Positions 36,028-44,369 of a DNA stretch of 45,842 nucleotides are shown in pieces. The DNA comes from Candidatus Binatia bacterium (lineage in GTDB: Bacteria; Desulfobacterota_B; Binatia; UBA9968; JAJDTQ01): NCBI GenBank assembly GCA_022827045.1, contig JAJDTQ010000202.1, positions 1 through 45,842 on the forward strand, given 5' to 3'. The notes below the pieces were generated by a model. That model had not been told where the DNA came from. It saw nothing but the letters and a program-made list of their open reading frames with translations, and ran no database searches. Every line of letters begins with the position of its first letter. Position 1 is the first letter of the stretch. The translations under genes and the position numbers were made by a program.

Positions 36028-37224
36028 CTAGGCTTCCGGCTGGTAGATCTCGTCGGGCATCTTGGACTTCATGCCCTCCTTGGCCAGGGTCTCCTGGAAC
36101 TCCTTGCGCAGGAACGGATCCTCGTCCCGATAGGCGATGGCGGTGCCGCCGTCCTTGATCTCGATGGCGCCGTAGTCGATGGCCTTCTCGCCGGGGCGGC
36201 CGCGCTCGCGTCCGGGGGCATTGGGGCCGAACCATGCCGACAGCCGCAGGGGCTCGGCGCTCACGCCGAAGTGGGCGTGGAACCAGTTGCCGCCCATGGG
36301 AGCCGCGCTCACCATGCCGACGGGCTCGTAGTCCTGCCGCTTCACGCCTTCCGCCTTGCCGTCCTTCCACGGCGTGGGACCCAGGGTGGCGGGCCAGGTG
36401 TAGGTGTAGCCCTTGCCCTTGACGCAGATGAGTACCGCGGCGGAGCCGTGGGCATGGGCCTTGGAGTAGCGGCCGGTCTCGTGCTGGCCGATCCACAGGT
36501 AGAAGCTGTTACCCACCATGTGCGGCTCGATGCGCCGGTAGCCGGGAGAGCGGCGGTTGTCCAGCGGCAGCTCGCAGGTGACGATGTCCGGGATGATGTT
36601 GGTCTGGCGCATGGCCAGCCCGCGTACAGGGTCGGGCTCGATCTCTTCGTTGGGCTTGTAGTAGTCCTCCGTCTCCTTGTAACGATCGCTGAAGACGTAG
36701 GGGCAGTTGAAGATGAAGTCCGTGTTGTTGAACAGGTTCATGATGTTGGGAGCCGTAGTGCCCGCCAGCAACAGCCCCGGGCTCGACGTGGCGTTGACGA
36801 TGCGGTAGTTGGCGTTCATCGGAATCGCGAACAATGAACCCTGCTGCCACTCGAAGGTATGCTTCTTCTCGCTGCCCTCGACCCATACCTCCGTGGTCCC
36901 GCGACCCTCGACCACGAAGAACTGCGCCTCGTACAGATGCTTCTGGTCGTTCAGGGCCCCGGCGCCGGGAACCTCCACGACATAGCAACCCCACAACCCC
37001 TCCGTGCCCAGGAGCTGGATGAAGCTGGCGTTTCCTCCGGCCCGCTTCCAGAACTTCATGGGCAGGTTCTGGACCATCTCCACGCCGATATCCCGGTAGA
37101 TGGGGATCTCCTGCTCTTCCATGAAGGTGTCGTAGGGCGTGTTAGGGCGAAGAAACTTGCCGTAGCCCGCCTTCTGCATCTCGCCCGTGGGCTCCTGCCA
37201 CTTCTCTTTTCCGTTGCCAGCCAT
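36028..37224 (-). CDS. Bicupin-like protein, unknown function
   Basis: AGGAGG before ATG 37224 fixes MAGNGKEKWQEPTGEMQKAG; the upstream 36 codons are spacer. The 398-residue protein has two cupin-like halves: EAQFFVVEGRGTTEVWVEG with WQQGSLFAIP, and YSKAHAHGSAAVLICVKGKG with GGNWFHAHFG. The second half keeps His residues suited to metal binding (HAHGS, FHAHF); the first does not obviously. It could be a dioxygenase- or isomerase-like enzyme. It heads a tight minus-strand set with the EutA-like and thrC genes. Confidence 0.82.
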   Translation of the reverse strand: MAGNGKEKWQEPTGEMQKAGYGKFLRPNTPYDTFMEEQEIPIYRDIGVEMVQNLPMKFWKRAGGNASFIQLLGTEGLWGCYVVEVPGAGALNDQKHLYEAQFFVVEGRGTTEVWVEGSEKKHTFEWQQGSLFAIPMNANYRIVNATSSPGLLLAGTTAPNIMNLFNNTDFIFNCPYVFSDRYKETEDYYKPNEEIEPDPVRGLAMRQTNIIPDIVTCELPLDNRRSPGYRRIEPHMVGNSFYLWIGQHETGRYSKAHAHGSAAVLICVKGKGYTYTWPATLGPTPWKDGKAEGVKRQDYEPVGMVSAAPMGGNWFHAHFGVSAEPLRLSAWFGPNAPGRERGRPGEKAIDYGAIEIKDGGTAIAYRDEDPFLRKEFQETLAKEGMKSKMPDEIYQPEA

Positions 37225-37336
37225 AGAAAGTGCCTCCTGAACTGTGTGTGGTGAGCCACTCAATATAGACAATAGGCGCCCGAGCGTCCAGGGTCGGCCG
37301 GGCTCCGGGAACGTAGCTATCCCCCCGTACACACCC

Positions 37337-37383
37337 CCGACTCTAAAGTTCCGTTCCGGACGACCGATTCATTAAAGAGTCGG
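37337..37383. promoter_or_regulatory. Inverted repeat upstream of the cysteine-rich gene
   Basis: CCGACTCT (37337-37344) and AGAGTCGG (37376-37383) are perfect eight-base arms 31 bases apart, ending about ten bases before the ribosome site of the cysteine-rich gene. It may be an operator or form a leader hairpin. No firm promoter was recognised. Confidence 0.4.
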
Positions 37384-37412
37384 ACAGTCAAACACAGAAA
37401 GGAGAACCAACC

Positions 37413-37616
37413 ATGCTGTTTCACGACAACTTCAATCCCAGCCAGCCCGTAGCGATACCGTGGGTGCTCGACCCCCACGACAACGATCTTGAACTGGAAA
37501 TCCACGGATGCGGGTGCGGATGCGCCGGTGGCTGCGGCTGTGGCTGTGGCTGTGCATGCTCGTGTGGCTGCGGTTGCGCCTGCTCGTGTGACCCCCAGCC
37601 TGACGACCTCGGGTGA
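37413..37616 (+). CDS. Small cysteine-rich protein (13 Cys in 27 residues)
   Basis: AAGGAG eight bases before ATG 37413 supports translation. The 67-residue product has a cysteine-free leader (MLFHDNFNPSQPVAIPWVLD, then PHDNDLELEIHG), a core from Cys33 to Cys59 built of C-G, C-A and C-S steps, and the tail DPQPDDLG. The eight-residue unit GCGCACSC occurs twice in tandem (44-51, 52-59); the two DNA copies differ at four bases, all synonymous, which indicates selection on the protein. Leader-core layout suits a modified peptide precursor, the Cys density suits a metal-binding microprotein. No maturase is adjacent. I recognise no family. Confidence 0.75.
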   Translation: MLFHDNFNPSQPVAIPWVLDPHDNDLELEIHGCGCGCAGGCGCGCGCACSCGCGCACSCDPQPDDLG

Positions 37617-37681
37617 GTGCACGGACGATTTCTCGGGGCAGCTAGGGAGCACCTGACCAGCGACGCAAGGGACGTCTGTCT

Positions 37682-38794
37682 TTACCCCTCGGTCATCGTA
37701 ACCGCGATATTGCCCACGTGACGCTTGGAGATGAACGACTGCTGGGCGGCGGCCAACTCCCGCAAGGGGTAGGTCGCCGCCAGCACAGGCTTGATCTCGC
37801 CGCGCTGAATGTAGCCCACAAGGTCGGCGAAAACACCGAGTGGCGGCACGGTGGCCCCGGCGAAAACGAGGTCACGCAGGTAGAAGGCTCTGAGGTCGAA
37901 GCGGACAACGGGACCGGCAATGGCCCCGGCGCAAACGTACCGCCCGCCGCGAGTCAGCGCCGCAATCAATTGCGGCCAGATCGCGCCTCCCACGACATCG
38001 GCCACCACCGTCACCTCTTCGGTGCCGGTGGCCTCCTTGAGGGCGGCCTTCAGGTCTTCAGGCCCTCGCGGCAGCACGTGATCCGCGCCAAGGGCCTTGA
38101 CCGACGCGGCCTTGTCTTCACCGCAGAGCGCGACGGTCGCGGCGCCGCGGCGCCGGGCCAATTGGACGACGGCAGAGCCGACGCCGCCGGATGCGCCGGA
38201 GATCAGAACGCGGTCACCCGACCCGACCTCGGCGCGGTTCAGCATGTACTCCGCGGTCACGTAGGACGTCGCGAAGGTTGCTAATTCTGAGTCGGAGAGG
38301 TGGCTGTCGACGACGTGAACATTCCGCGCGTCGGCCAGCGTGTAGTCAGCGAAGCCGCCGTCGCATTCAGAGCCGAAGTAGCCGCATTTTCCTCGATCGA
38401 GCGGGGCGCTCCAGTCCCGCAGCCAGGGATCCAGGAGTACCCGTTTGCCCAGAAGCGACGGGTCGCAACCGGCGCCGAGGCTGGCCACCCGGCCGCACAC
38501 GTCCGCACCTTGAATGCGGGGAAAGGCGATGGCCTTACCTCCCCATCCCGCGTCCGCGTTACCGGCCTCATCCGGTGACTCGCCCGTCGTGTCCCCCGAA
38601 ATACCAGCGGAATACCATGCCGTACGGGTATTGACGTCGGTGTTGTTCAACCCGCAGGCATCCACTTGGATGAGTGCCTGACCGGTTCCCGGACGTGGCC
38701 TCGGCCAGTCGTCCCGAAAGCTCAACCGGTCGATGCCGCCATGGCCCGTCAGCACCACCGCTCGCATTCTGTCGGGTAGGGTTGGCTGCACCAT
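37682..38794 (-). CDS. Medium-chain dehydrogenase/reductase (quinone oxidoreductase-like)
   Basis: The 370-residue protein has MRAVVLTGHGGIDRLSFRD, the substrate-domain ALIQVDACGLNNTDVNTR, IQGADVCGRVASLGAG, the Rossmann motif LISGASGGVGSAVVQLARRR and EVTVVADVVGG. It is an MDR of the zinc-binding or quinone-oxidoreductase branch using NADPH; a structural-zinc cysteine cluster is not evident. ATG 38794 or ATG 38767 could be the start; neither has a strong ribosome site. It lies 65 bases after the GNAT gene on the same strand. Confidence 0.87.
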   Translation of the reverse strand: MVQPTLPDRMRAVVLTGHGGIDRLSFRDDWPRPRPGTGQALIQVDACGLNNTDVNTRTAWYSAGISGDTTGESPDEAGNADAGWGGKAIAFPRIQGADVCGRVASLGAGCDPSLLGKRVLLDPWLRDWSAPLDRGKCGYFGSECDGGFADYTLADARNVHVVDSHLSDSELATFATSYVTAEYMLNRAEVGSGDRVLISGASGGVGSAVVQLARRRGAATVALCGEDKAASVKALGADHVLPRGPEDLKAALKEATGTEEVTVVADVVGGAIWPQLIAALTRGGRYVCAGAIAGPVVRFDLRAFYLRDLVFAGATVPPLGVFADLVGYIQRGEIKPVLAATYPLRELAAAQQSFISKRHVGNIAVTMTEG

Positions 38795-38859
38795 GAGTGA
38801 TGGACCTTACCTCGTGTCGGCTGACGTCTCCGAAAAGAACCCCGGTCGGCGACCCTTGC

Positions 38860-39390
38860 CTATGCTCCGAGGTTGGACAAGTCCCGCAGGTCCGGCCAAC
38901 CGTAGGCTACCTCGACCACCTCAATCCCTCCGACCTTGGCGGCCTTTTCTCTTATCCGCCGCGCACCCAAGGTTTCGTAGAACCCGCGTGAAGGGTTGTC
39001 CGCCAGGACCCACAGCAGCATGGAGTCGATGCCTTGTTCCACAAGCCGTCGAATCACAGCCGTGGCGAGATTTCTCCCGACGCCCCGCCGCTGGCATTCC
39101 TCCAAGACGTAGATTGCGTACAGTTCACCTCTATAGAGCGGGTCTCCCCCACGTTCCGGGCCGCCTGACGCAAACCCGACGACGCGGCCTTCGTCGTCTT
39201 CCGCGACGCAAATGAAGGTCTTCTCGCCCGGTACGGACAGAGCTCCCTTCCAGGACTGTTCCCTCTGTTCGTATGAAAGCGATGCCAGGAAACCGGACGG
39301 CAGAATACCCGCGTAGGTCGTGCGCCAGCTGTCTACATGGACTCTCGCGATGGCGGCGGCGTCGACCGCATGTGCTTCTCGGATGACCAT
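38860..39390 (-). CDS. GNAT-family N-acetyltransferase
   Basis: The 176-residue protein starts MVIREAHAVDAAAIARVH and has the acetyl-CoA motif ELYAIYVLEECQRRGVGRNL (R-R-G-V-G-R) and the C-terminal LLWVLADNPSRGFYETLGA, typical of GNAT enzymes. The SWRTTYAGILP stretch is common in a widespread subgroup of unknown substrate. It lies 27 bases after the GlcG-like gene. Confidence 0.9.
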   Translation of the reverse strand: MVIREAHAVDAAAIARVHVDSWRTTYAGILPSGFLASLSYEQREQSWKGALSVPGEKTFICVAEDDEGRVVGFASGGPERGGDPLYRGELYAIYVLEECQRRGVGRNLATAVIRRLVEQGIDSMLLWVLADNPSRGFYETLGARRIREKAAKVGGIEVVEVAYGWPDLRDLSNLGA

Positions 39391-39417
39391 GACGCCGTGG
39401 AGAGCCTCGCGTCGGAA

Positions 39418-39855
39418 TCAGTCGAAGCAGTCCAGCCCGGCCGCTGCTACTCCTACCCTGGCGATGTCCTCGTCTTCGTCCGAGGTTCCGCCGCTTACGC
39501 CGACGGCGCCGACCACGTCATCTCCATCCCGGATCAGCAGGCCGCCGGCGGCGGGCACGACCTTGCCGTCGGCCAGGGCCGTGAGGGCGGCGAGGAAGGT
39601 CGGGCGCTCGTTGAGGCGGTCGGCGATGGAGCGGCTGGAGCCGCCCATGCCCAGGGAGCCCCAGGCCTTGCCGATGGCGATCTGCGGACGCAGAATGCTG
39701 GCGCCGTCCTCGCGCTTGAAGGCCTTGAGATGACCGCCGTCGTCGAGCACGGCTACGGCCATGGGCCTGAGTTCCAACCGGCGAGCCTCGACCAGGGTCT
39801 CGTCGACGATGATTGCCGCCTTTTCAAGGCTCAGTCTTGAGCTGCTTCGTGCCAA
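39418..39855 (-). CDS. GlcG/HbpS-family (DUF336) protein
   Basis: No ATG is available; TTG 39855, preceded by GGAGGAG, is the best start (145 residues) and the basic N-terminal run of the longer frame is an overlap artefact with the channel gene. The protein has SLEKAAIIVDETLVEARRLE, MAVAVLDDGGHLKAFKREDG and GGLLIRDGDDVVGAVGVSGG, the family hallmarks. Relatives bind haem or cobalamin or accompany glycolate genes; role uncertain. It overlaps the end of the MscS gene by 32 bases. Confidence 0.87.
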   Translation of the reverse strand: MARSSSRLSLEKAAIIVDETLVEARRLELRPMAVAVLDDGGHLKAFKREDGASILRPQIAIGKAWGSLGMGGSSRSIADRLNERPTFLAALTALADGKVVPAAGGLLIRDGDDVVGAVGVSGGTSDEDEDIARVGVAAAGLDCFD

Positions 39856-42790
39856 GAGTCTCCTCCTCTTCCTTCGCTTGCTTCTCTTCCGCTGGCGGGG
39901 CGTCCGGCGCAACCGGATCCGCCGCTTTCGCGGCCGCCCGGTTCTCCACCTGCAGCGGCAGTTGTCCCTGCTTGGTCTCGCCCCAGTAGACGGTGCGGTG
40001 CGGGAACGGAATCTCGATGCCGCGCTCGTCGAACGCCTTCTTCAGACGGCGGTTGTACTCGCGGCCGATGCGCCATTGCTGGCTCGGCCGGGTCTTTAGT
40101 CGACCGCGCACGATCACGGCGGAATCCTCGAACCGGTCCACGCCCAGGATCTCGATGGGCTCCAGCATCTCCCGGCGGAACTGCGGGTCCTGGCGCAGGG
40201 ACTCGTCCACCTCCTTCATGACCGCCACCACCTCGTCGGTGTCCTCACGGTAGCCCACCCCCACGTCGAGGAGATAGCGGGAATAGTCCTTGGTCATGTT
40301 CTCGACGTGCTCGATGGTGCTGTTGGGCACGAAGTGCACATTGCCGCCCAGGTCACGGATGCGCACGGAGCGCAGCGTGACCTTCTCCACCACGCCCGTG
40401 ACCCCGCCCACGTCCACCACGTCGCCGGCGCCCACGCTTCCTTCCGTGAGGATGAAGAGGCCGTTGATGATGTCCTTGATGAGCGACTGGGCGGCGAAAC
40501 CCACGGCCAGTCCGAAGATGCCGACACCCGCCAGAAGCGGCCCGGTCTCCACCCCCACCAACTGCAGGATCAACAGGAACCCCACCAGCACCACCAGCAG
40601 CTTCACCGACGTCTGCGCCAGCGGCGCAAGGGTCTGGAGCTTTCTTCCGGCCTCCCGGCTGCCGACGCGGTCCAGGATCCTCGGGCGCAGCAGGGACAGC
40701 ACCGTGGCGTTGCTCAGGCGTACGAGACCCAGTCCGGCGACGATCACCAACGCGATCAGCGCCGCCCTCGCCAGGACCGTCCCGCCCGCCGGCGTGCCGA
40801 AGAACTGCACCACCGAGACGCCCCATATCTCCAACAAGGCAGCCGCGGCCAGAATACCCACCGGCAGGTCCACCAGCGTGAACAGCAGGGCGGCGTGCTC
40901 GGTGTCGGCCCGGCCGCCGTTGGGCTCCGGTCCTTCGCTTCCGGCCGCGATCCTTTTCCACACGGCCCGCGCGGCGCTTTTCAAATAGAACGAGAACAAC
41001 AGCACGGCCAGCACCAACAGCGCGGAAGCCATGATTCTCTGCCAGATGTACTGGGACGCGTACTGGTAGCCCGCCAGGTTCATGACGATGGTGCCGGCCA
41101 GCACCGCCATGACTACCAGATGGGCCATGGGCCACACCGACCACAGAAACCCTTCCTGTGAACGGCTGTGACGGAGGATCGTCTGCATGAGGGCGCTGCG
41201 CCGGCTGAACCCGGCGGCCGCCAGCAACAGGACCACCACGGCGAAGGCGATCATCAGAAGACGGGCCATCGCCAGGCTCGCGGCCACATCTTCTCCCGGA
41301 GCGTTCAGGAGCACGTAGCGCGGCACCAGCAACGCCAACGCCGCCACGCATCCGACGACGACCGCTGTACGAAGCAGCCGTCCGGCCTCCGGCGTCAGGC
41401 CCCAGCGACGCTCTCCGTGGCCGTCCGCACGGAAGACCGCCTCACCGAACAATGCGATCCAGAGGACCAGCGCGGCGACCTGAACGGCTCCGGCCAACGC
41501 CGAGCCCAAAGAGTCGTTCTGCGACAGGCCGAACTGCGGCAGCAACAGGGTAATGAGGATGATGTATACCGGCCATACCGCGGTACGGCCCGCCAACAGC
41601 AACGCCACGCGATGCGCCGGCGCATCGGGTCCGCGGGCTCTATGCTTTTCCAACCGTGTCCGCAAGGACCCGCCCGCTCGCAGCGCCAGCAGGGGCACCA
41701 GGACGAAGACCAGGACGGCCGCGGCCCACGGCCACCACGAGGCAGCGAAGCGGATCTGGGCTATCTGCGATTCCTGGTGGAGCCACCTGTACACCCGTCC
41801 CAACAGTGCGACCGCGCCGTCCACGGCCTGGCCGAGAAGCCCCCAGTTGGGCGGCACCAAGGGCTCCCGGTTTCGCAGCCACAGCATCCTGCCCAGGATA
41901 AACGTGTAGAGGCTTTCGAGCTGATCCTCCCGCTCGCGCGTGAGATCGGCCAGGCGCGTCGCACTCTCCGCCAACTCGTTAAGCACACGCTCCTGGCCCT
42001 GCAACGCATCCTTGCGGTCCCGGAGCAGGTCGTCGAGTCGCGTGCCCAGCGCCGCCGTCGGCTGCCCCTCCGCCGACAGCGCCCGCGCATAGTCCCGCGC
42101 ATCGGAGTCGACCCGGAACAACTGCGTGCCCAACTCGAACAGGGCTTGCCGGTACTCGCGAAGGAGCCGGCGCAACGACTCTTCATCCGTGGACCGGACC
42201 GGGCTCCGCTGGCCCCGGTGACGGAACTTTTCGAGCTCCACCTTGATGTGGCGCGCCACCCAGTCACCGGCGCCGTAACGCTCCACCAGGTCGACCAGCC
42301 GTTCCTTGTTGCGCACGTCCTGGGCGGTGAGCCGCTCCTGCTCGGCAAGCTCGGTCCGTATGCGCTGCAGCTCCCTGCGGCGCCCAAGGGTTTCCTTCTG
42401 TACCTTCAGCACCCCCAGCTCGAGGGTCTTGAACAGGCTGTCGACCCGCGAGGCGGTCTCCGTGAGATGTTCCTCGACGATGGCGATGCGGTCATCGAGC
42501 ACCGCCTCCTCGAAATCGAGGCTTGCCGGCGTGTCCGCTACGGACCGCGGGCCGGTTTCCTTGGGCGGCTGGGGCTCCGGCGCGGACTGGGCGGTGGCCG
42601 CAGGCGGCGGCTCTTCCACGGGCTCCGCCGGCGGCGGCACCGGAGCCTGTGGAGCCTCCGCTGCCTGCGCGGGCGCCCCCGGCTCCTCGGTTCCGGGAGG
42701 CGTCTGGCTGAAGCCGGGCAACGCGCCGAGGCCCGCCACGGCCATCGCCACGGACACCAACAGGGCCGCGGTGAAGAATCTCGCTCTCAT
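39824..42790 (-). CDS. Large MscS-family mechanosensitive channel (MscK-like)
   Basis: ATG 42790 begins MRARFFTAALLVSVAMAVAG, a signal peptide, and is preferred over the frame opening at 42868. The 988-residue protein then has a Pro/Ala/Glu-rich stretch (30-85), a long coiled-coil periplasmic region (about 90-300), around ten membrane helices, and the C-terminal MscS core GVGIFGLAVGFAAQSLIKDI followed by GDVVDVGGVTGVVEKVTLRS and VHFVPNSTIEHVEN. It would open under membrane tension to release solutes. A Pro/Glu-rich cytoplasmic tail ends the protein. Multi-helix size matches MscK/YbdG-like giants. Confidence 0.92.
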   Translation of the reverse strand: MRARFFTAALLVSVAMAVAGLGALPGFSQTPPGTEEPGAPAQAAEAPQAPVPPPAEPVEEPPPAATAQSAPEPQPPKETGPRSVADTPASLDFEEAVLDDRIAIVEEHLTETASRVDSLFKTLELGVLKVQKETLGRRRELQRIRTELAEQERLTAQDVRNKERLVDLVERYGAGDWVARHIKVELEKFRHRGQRSPVRSTDEESLRRLLREYRQALFELGTQLFRVDSDARDYARALSAEGQPTAALGTRLDDLLRDRKDALQGQERVLNELAESATRLADLTREREDQLESLYTFILGRMLWLRNREPLVPPNWGLLGQAVDGAVALLGRVYRWLHQESQIAQIRFAASWWPWAAAVLVFVLVPLLALRAGGSLRTRLEKHRARGPDAPAHRVALLLAGRTAVWPVYIILITLLLPQFGLSQNDSLGSALAGAVQVAALVLWIALFGEAVFRADGHGERRWGLTPEAGRLLRTAVVVGCVAALALLVPRYVLLNAPGEDVAASLAMARLLMIAFAVVVLLLAAAGFSRRSALMQTILRHSRSQEGFLWSVWPMAHLVVMAVLAGTIVMNLAGYQYASQYIWQRIMASALLVLAVLLFSFYLKSAARAVWKRIAAGSEGPEPNGGRADTEHAALLFTLVDLPVGILAAAALLEIWGVSVVQFFGTPAGGTVLARAALIALVIVAGLGLVRLSNATVLSLLRPRILDRVGSREAGRKLQTLAPLAQTSVKLLVVLVGFLLILQLVGVETGPLLAGVGIFGLAVGFAAQSLIKDIINGLFILTEGSVGAGDVVDVGGVTGVVEKVTLRSVRIRDLGGNVHFVPNSTIEHVENMTKDYSRYLLDVGVGYREDTDEVVAVMKEVDESLRQDPQFRREMLEPIEILGVDRFEDSAVIVRGRLKTRPSQQWRIGREYNRRLKKAFDERGIEIPFPHRTVYWGETKQGQLPLQVENRAAAKAADPVAPDAPPAEEKQAKEEEETLGTKQLKTEP

Positions 42791-42932
42791 TTCGACTTCT
42801 CGGAACGTCCGAACACCGGCGAGTCCGGGGAGCGGCGCGACTCCGGAACAAAGCTCCTCGCGTCGCATCCGCCGATCTGTTAGCTACTGTGCTTACGTTC
42901 TTGCAACCTACTTTACCACTCGCCCACGATTC

Positions 42933-44369
42933 ATGACATCACGCGGTAACGCCCTGCTCCTGGCCACGTGTCTGCTCGTCACCTTCGCGACCGGCACCGC
43001 CAGCCGCATCTTCGCCATCTCGCTGCCGTCGGTCGCCGACGGCCTCCAGACCGACATGGTGGGCATCTCGTGGGCGCTCATCTCCTTCCAGCTGGCCACC
43101 GCCGCGCTTTCGCTGGTGTTCGGGCGGGTCGGCGACGTGTACGGACGCCAGACCGTCTACATCTGGGGGATCGTGCTCTTCACCGTGAGCTCGCTCTTGT
43201 GCGGCCTGTCCGGCGACATCCTGCAACTGATCTTCTACCGAGTGCTCCAGGGGGTCGGCGCCGCCATGATGCAGGCCCAGGGCCGGGCCCTGGCCATGGA
43301 CGCGTCCACCGAGGAGTCCAGGGGACGCGTGCAGGGGTTCATGACCACGGCGCATCACAGCGGCTTCCTGGTCGGCCCCGGCGTGGGCGGGTTCATCATC
43401 CAGTACATCCACTGGCGCGGCGTCTTCTTCTTCCTCGTTCCCCTGGGAGCCCTCGCCACCGCCCTGGCTCTGGGCTTCCGCCGGCGCCAGGGCGGCACCG
43501 TCACCGAACGCCCGCTGAACGGACCCCCGGCCATCGACTATCTCGGCGCCGCGCTGCTGGTGGCCGTTACCCTGGCGTTGATGGGCGTCCTCGACCGCCA
43601 GATCATGGAAACCTTGACCCCGGCATGGCGCGCGGTCGCGGTCGCGGCCTTCGCGGCTTTGGCCGCGGGTTTCCTGTGGCGCGAGAGCCGGGCGGCGAGC
43701 CCCATCCTGAGCCTGGCGCTGTTCCGGATCCGGATGTTCGCTTTCAGTACGGTGGCGATGCTGCTGGTCTCCATCGTCAACACACTCCACGTCTACCTGC
43801 TGCCGTTCTACCTGCAGGACGTGCTGGGGCTGGCCCCGTCCTTCATGGGGGTCCTGTTCCTCAGCGCGCCGATCTTCGCCGCCATCCTGTCGCCGGCGGG
43901 CGGCATCATCGCCGACAAGGTAGGGCCGCGCATACCGGCCACCGCGGGCGCCGCTATGTACGCCGGAGCATCCTTCCTGGGGGTCTACTTCGCGGCGGGT
44001 TCGCACTGGATGCTGCCGACGCTGGTGCTGGTGCTGGTGGGACTGGGCAGCGCGCTCTTCTTCCCGCCCAATCACACGGCGCTGATATCGTCCGTGCCGC
44101 CGGAGCACCGGGGGGTGGCCACAGGCACCCTCTACACCATGTTCGGCCTGGGCAACGTCTTCGGCGTCACCGTGGGCAACTTCCTCATGACCGTGGCCTT
44201 CCGCATGCACTCCGGCGATCCGGAGGCGCTGCCCGCGGCCGCGGACCGGGCGCACTTCGTGCTGGCGCTCCAGGACACCTTCCTGGTCACGACCGGCGTC
44301 GCCTTTGTGGCGGTGGCGTGTTCGCTGCTGCGGGGCGGCAGGTCTACAGCAGCCGGTTCGGGAGGTTGA
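42933..44369 (+). CDS. MFS transporter, DHA2-like drug exporter family
   Basis: The frame is open from 42306, but the part before ATG 42933 is antisense to the channel gene. The 478-residue protein has a dense series of membrane helices and the MFS motif A GRVGDVYGRQTVY, motif C-like GFLVGPGVGGFII and VLQGVGAAMMQAQ. Length and motifs fit the 14-helix DHA2 group of proton-driven exporters. Substrate unknown. No strong ribosome site precedes the ATG. Its end overlaps the convergent oxidase gene by 26 bases. Confidence 0.9.
   Translation: MTSRGNALLLATCLLVTFATGTASRIFAISLPSVADGLQTDMVGISWALISFQLATAALSLVFGRVGDVYGRQTVYIWGIVLFTVSSLLCGLSGDILQLIFYRVLQGVGAAMMQAQGRALAMDASTEESRGRVQGFMTTAHHSGFLVGPGVGGFIIQYIHWRGVFFFLVPLGALATALALGFRRRQGGTVTERPLNGPPAIDYLGAALLVAVTLALMGVLDRQIMETLTPAWRAVAVAAFAALAAGFLWRESRAASPILSLALFRIRMFAFSTVAMLLVSIVNTLHVYLLPFYLQDVLGLAPSFMGVLFLSAPIFAAILSPAGGIIADKVGPRIPATAGAAMYAGASFLGVYFAAGSHWMLPTLVLVLVGLGSALFFPPNHTALISSVPPEHRGVATGTLYTMFGLGNVFGVTVGNFLMTVAFRMHSGDPEALPAAADRAHFVLALQDTFLVTTGVAFVAVACSLLRGGRSTAAGSGG

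Noticed and set aside
41168..42883. 571-residue plus-strand frame opposite the MscS gene
   Set aside because: Antisense shadow of a channel gene with clear signal peptide and MscS core; Gln/His/Arg-rich translation.
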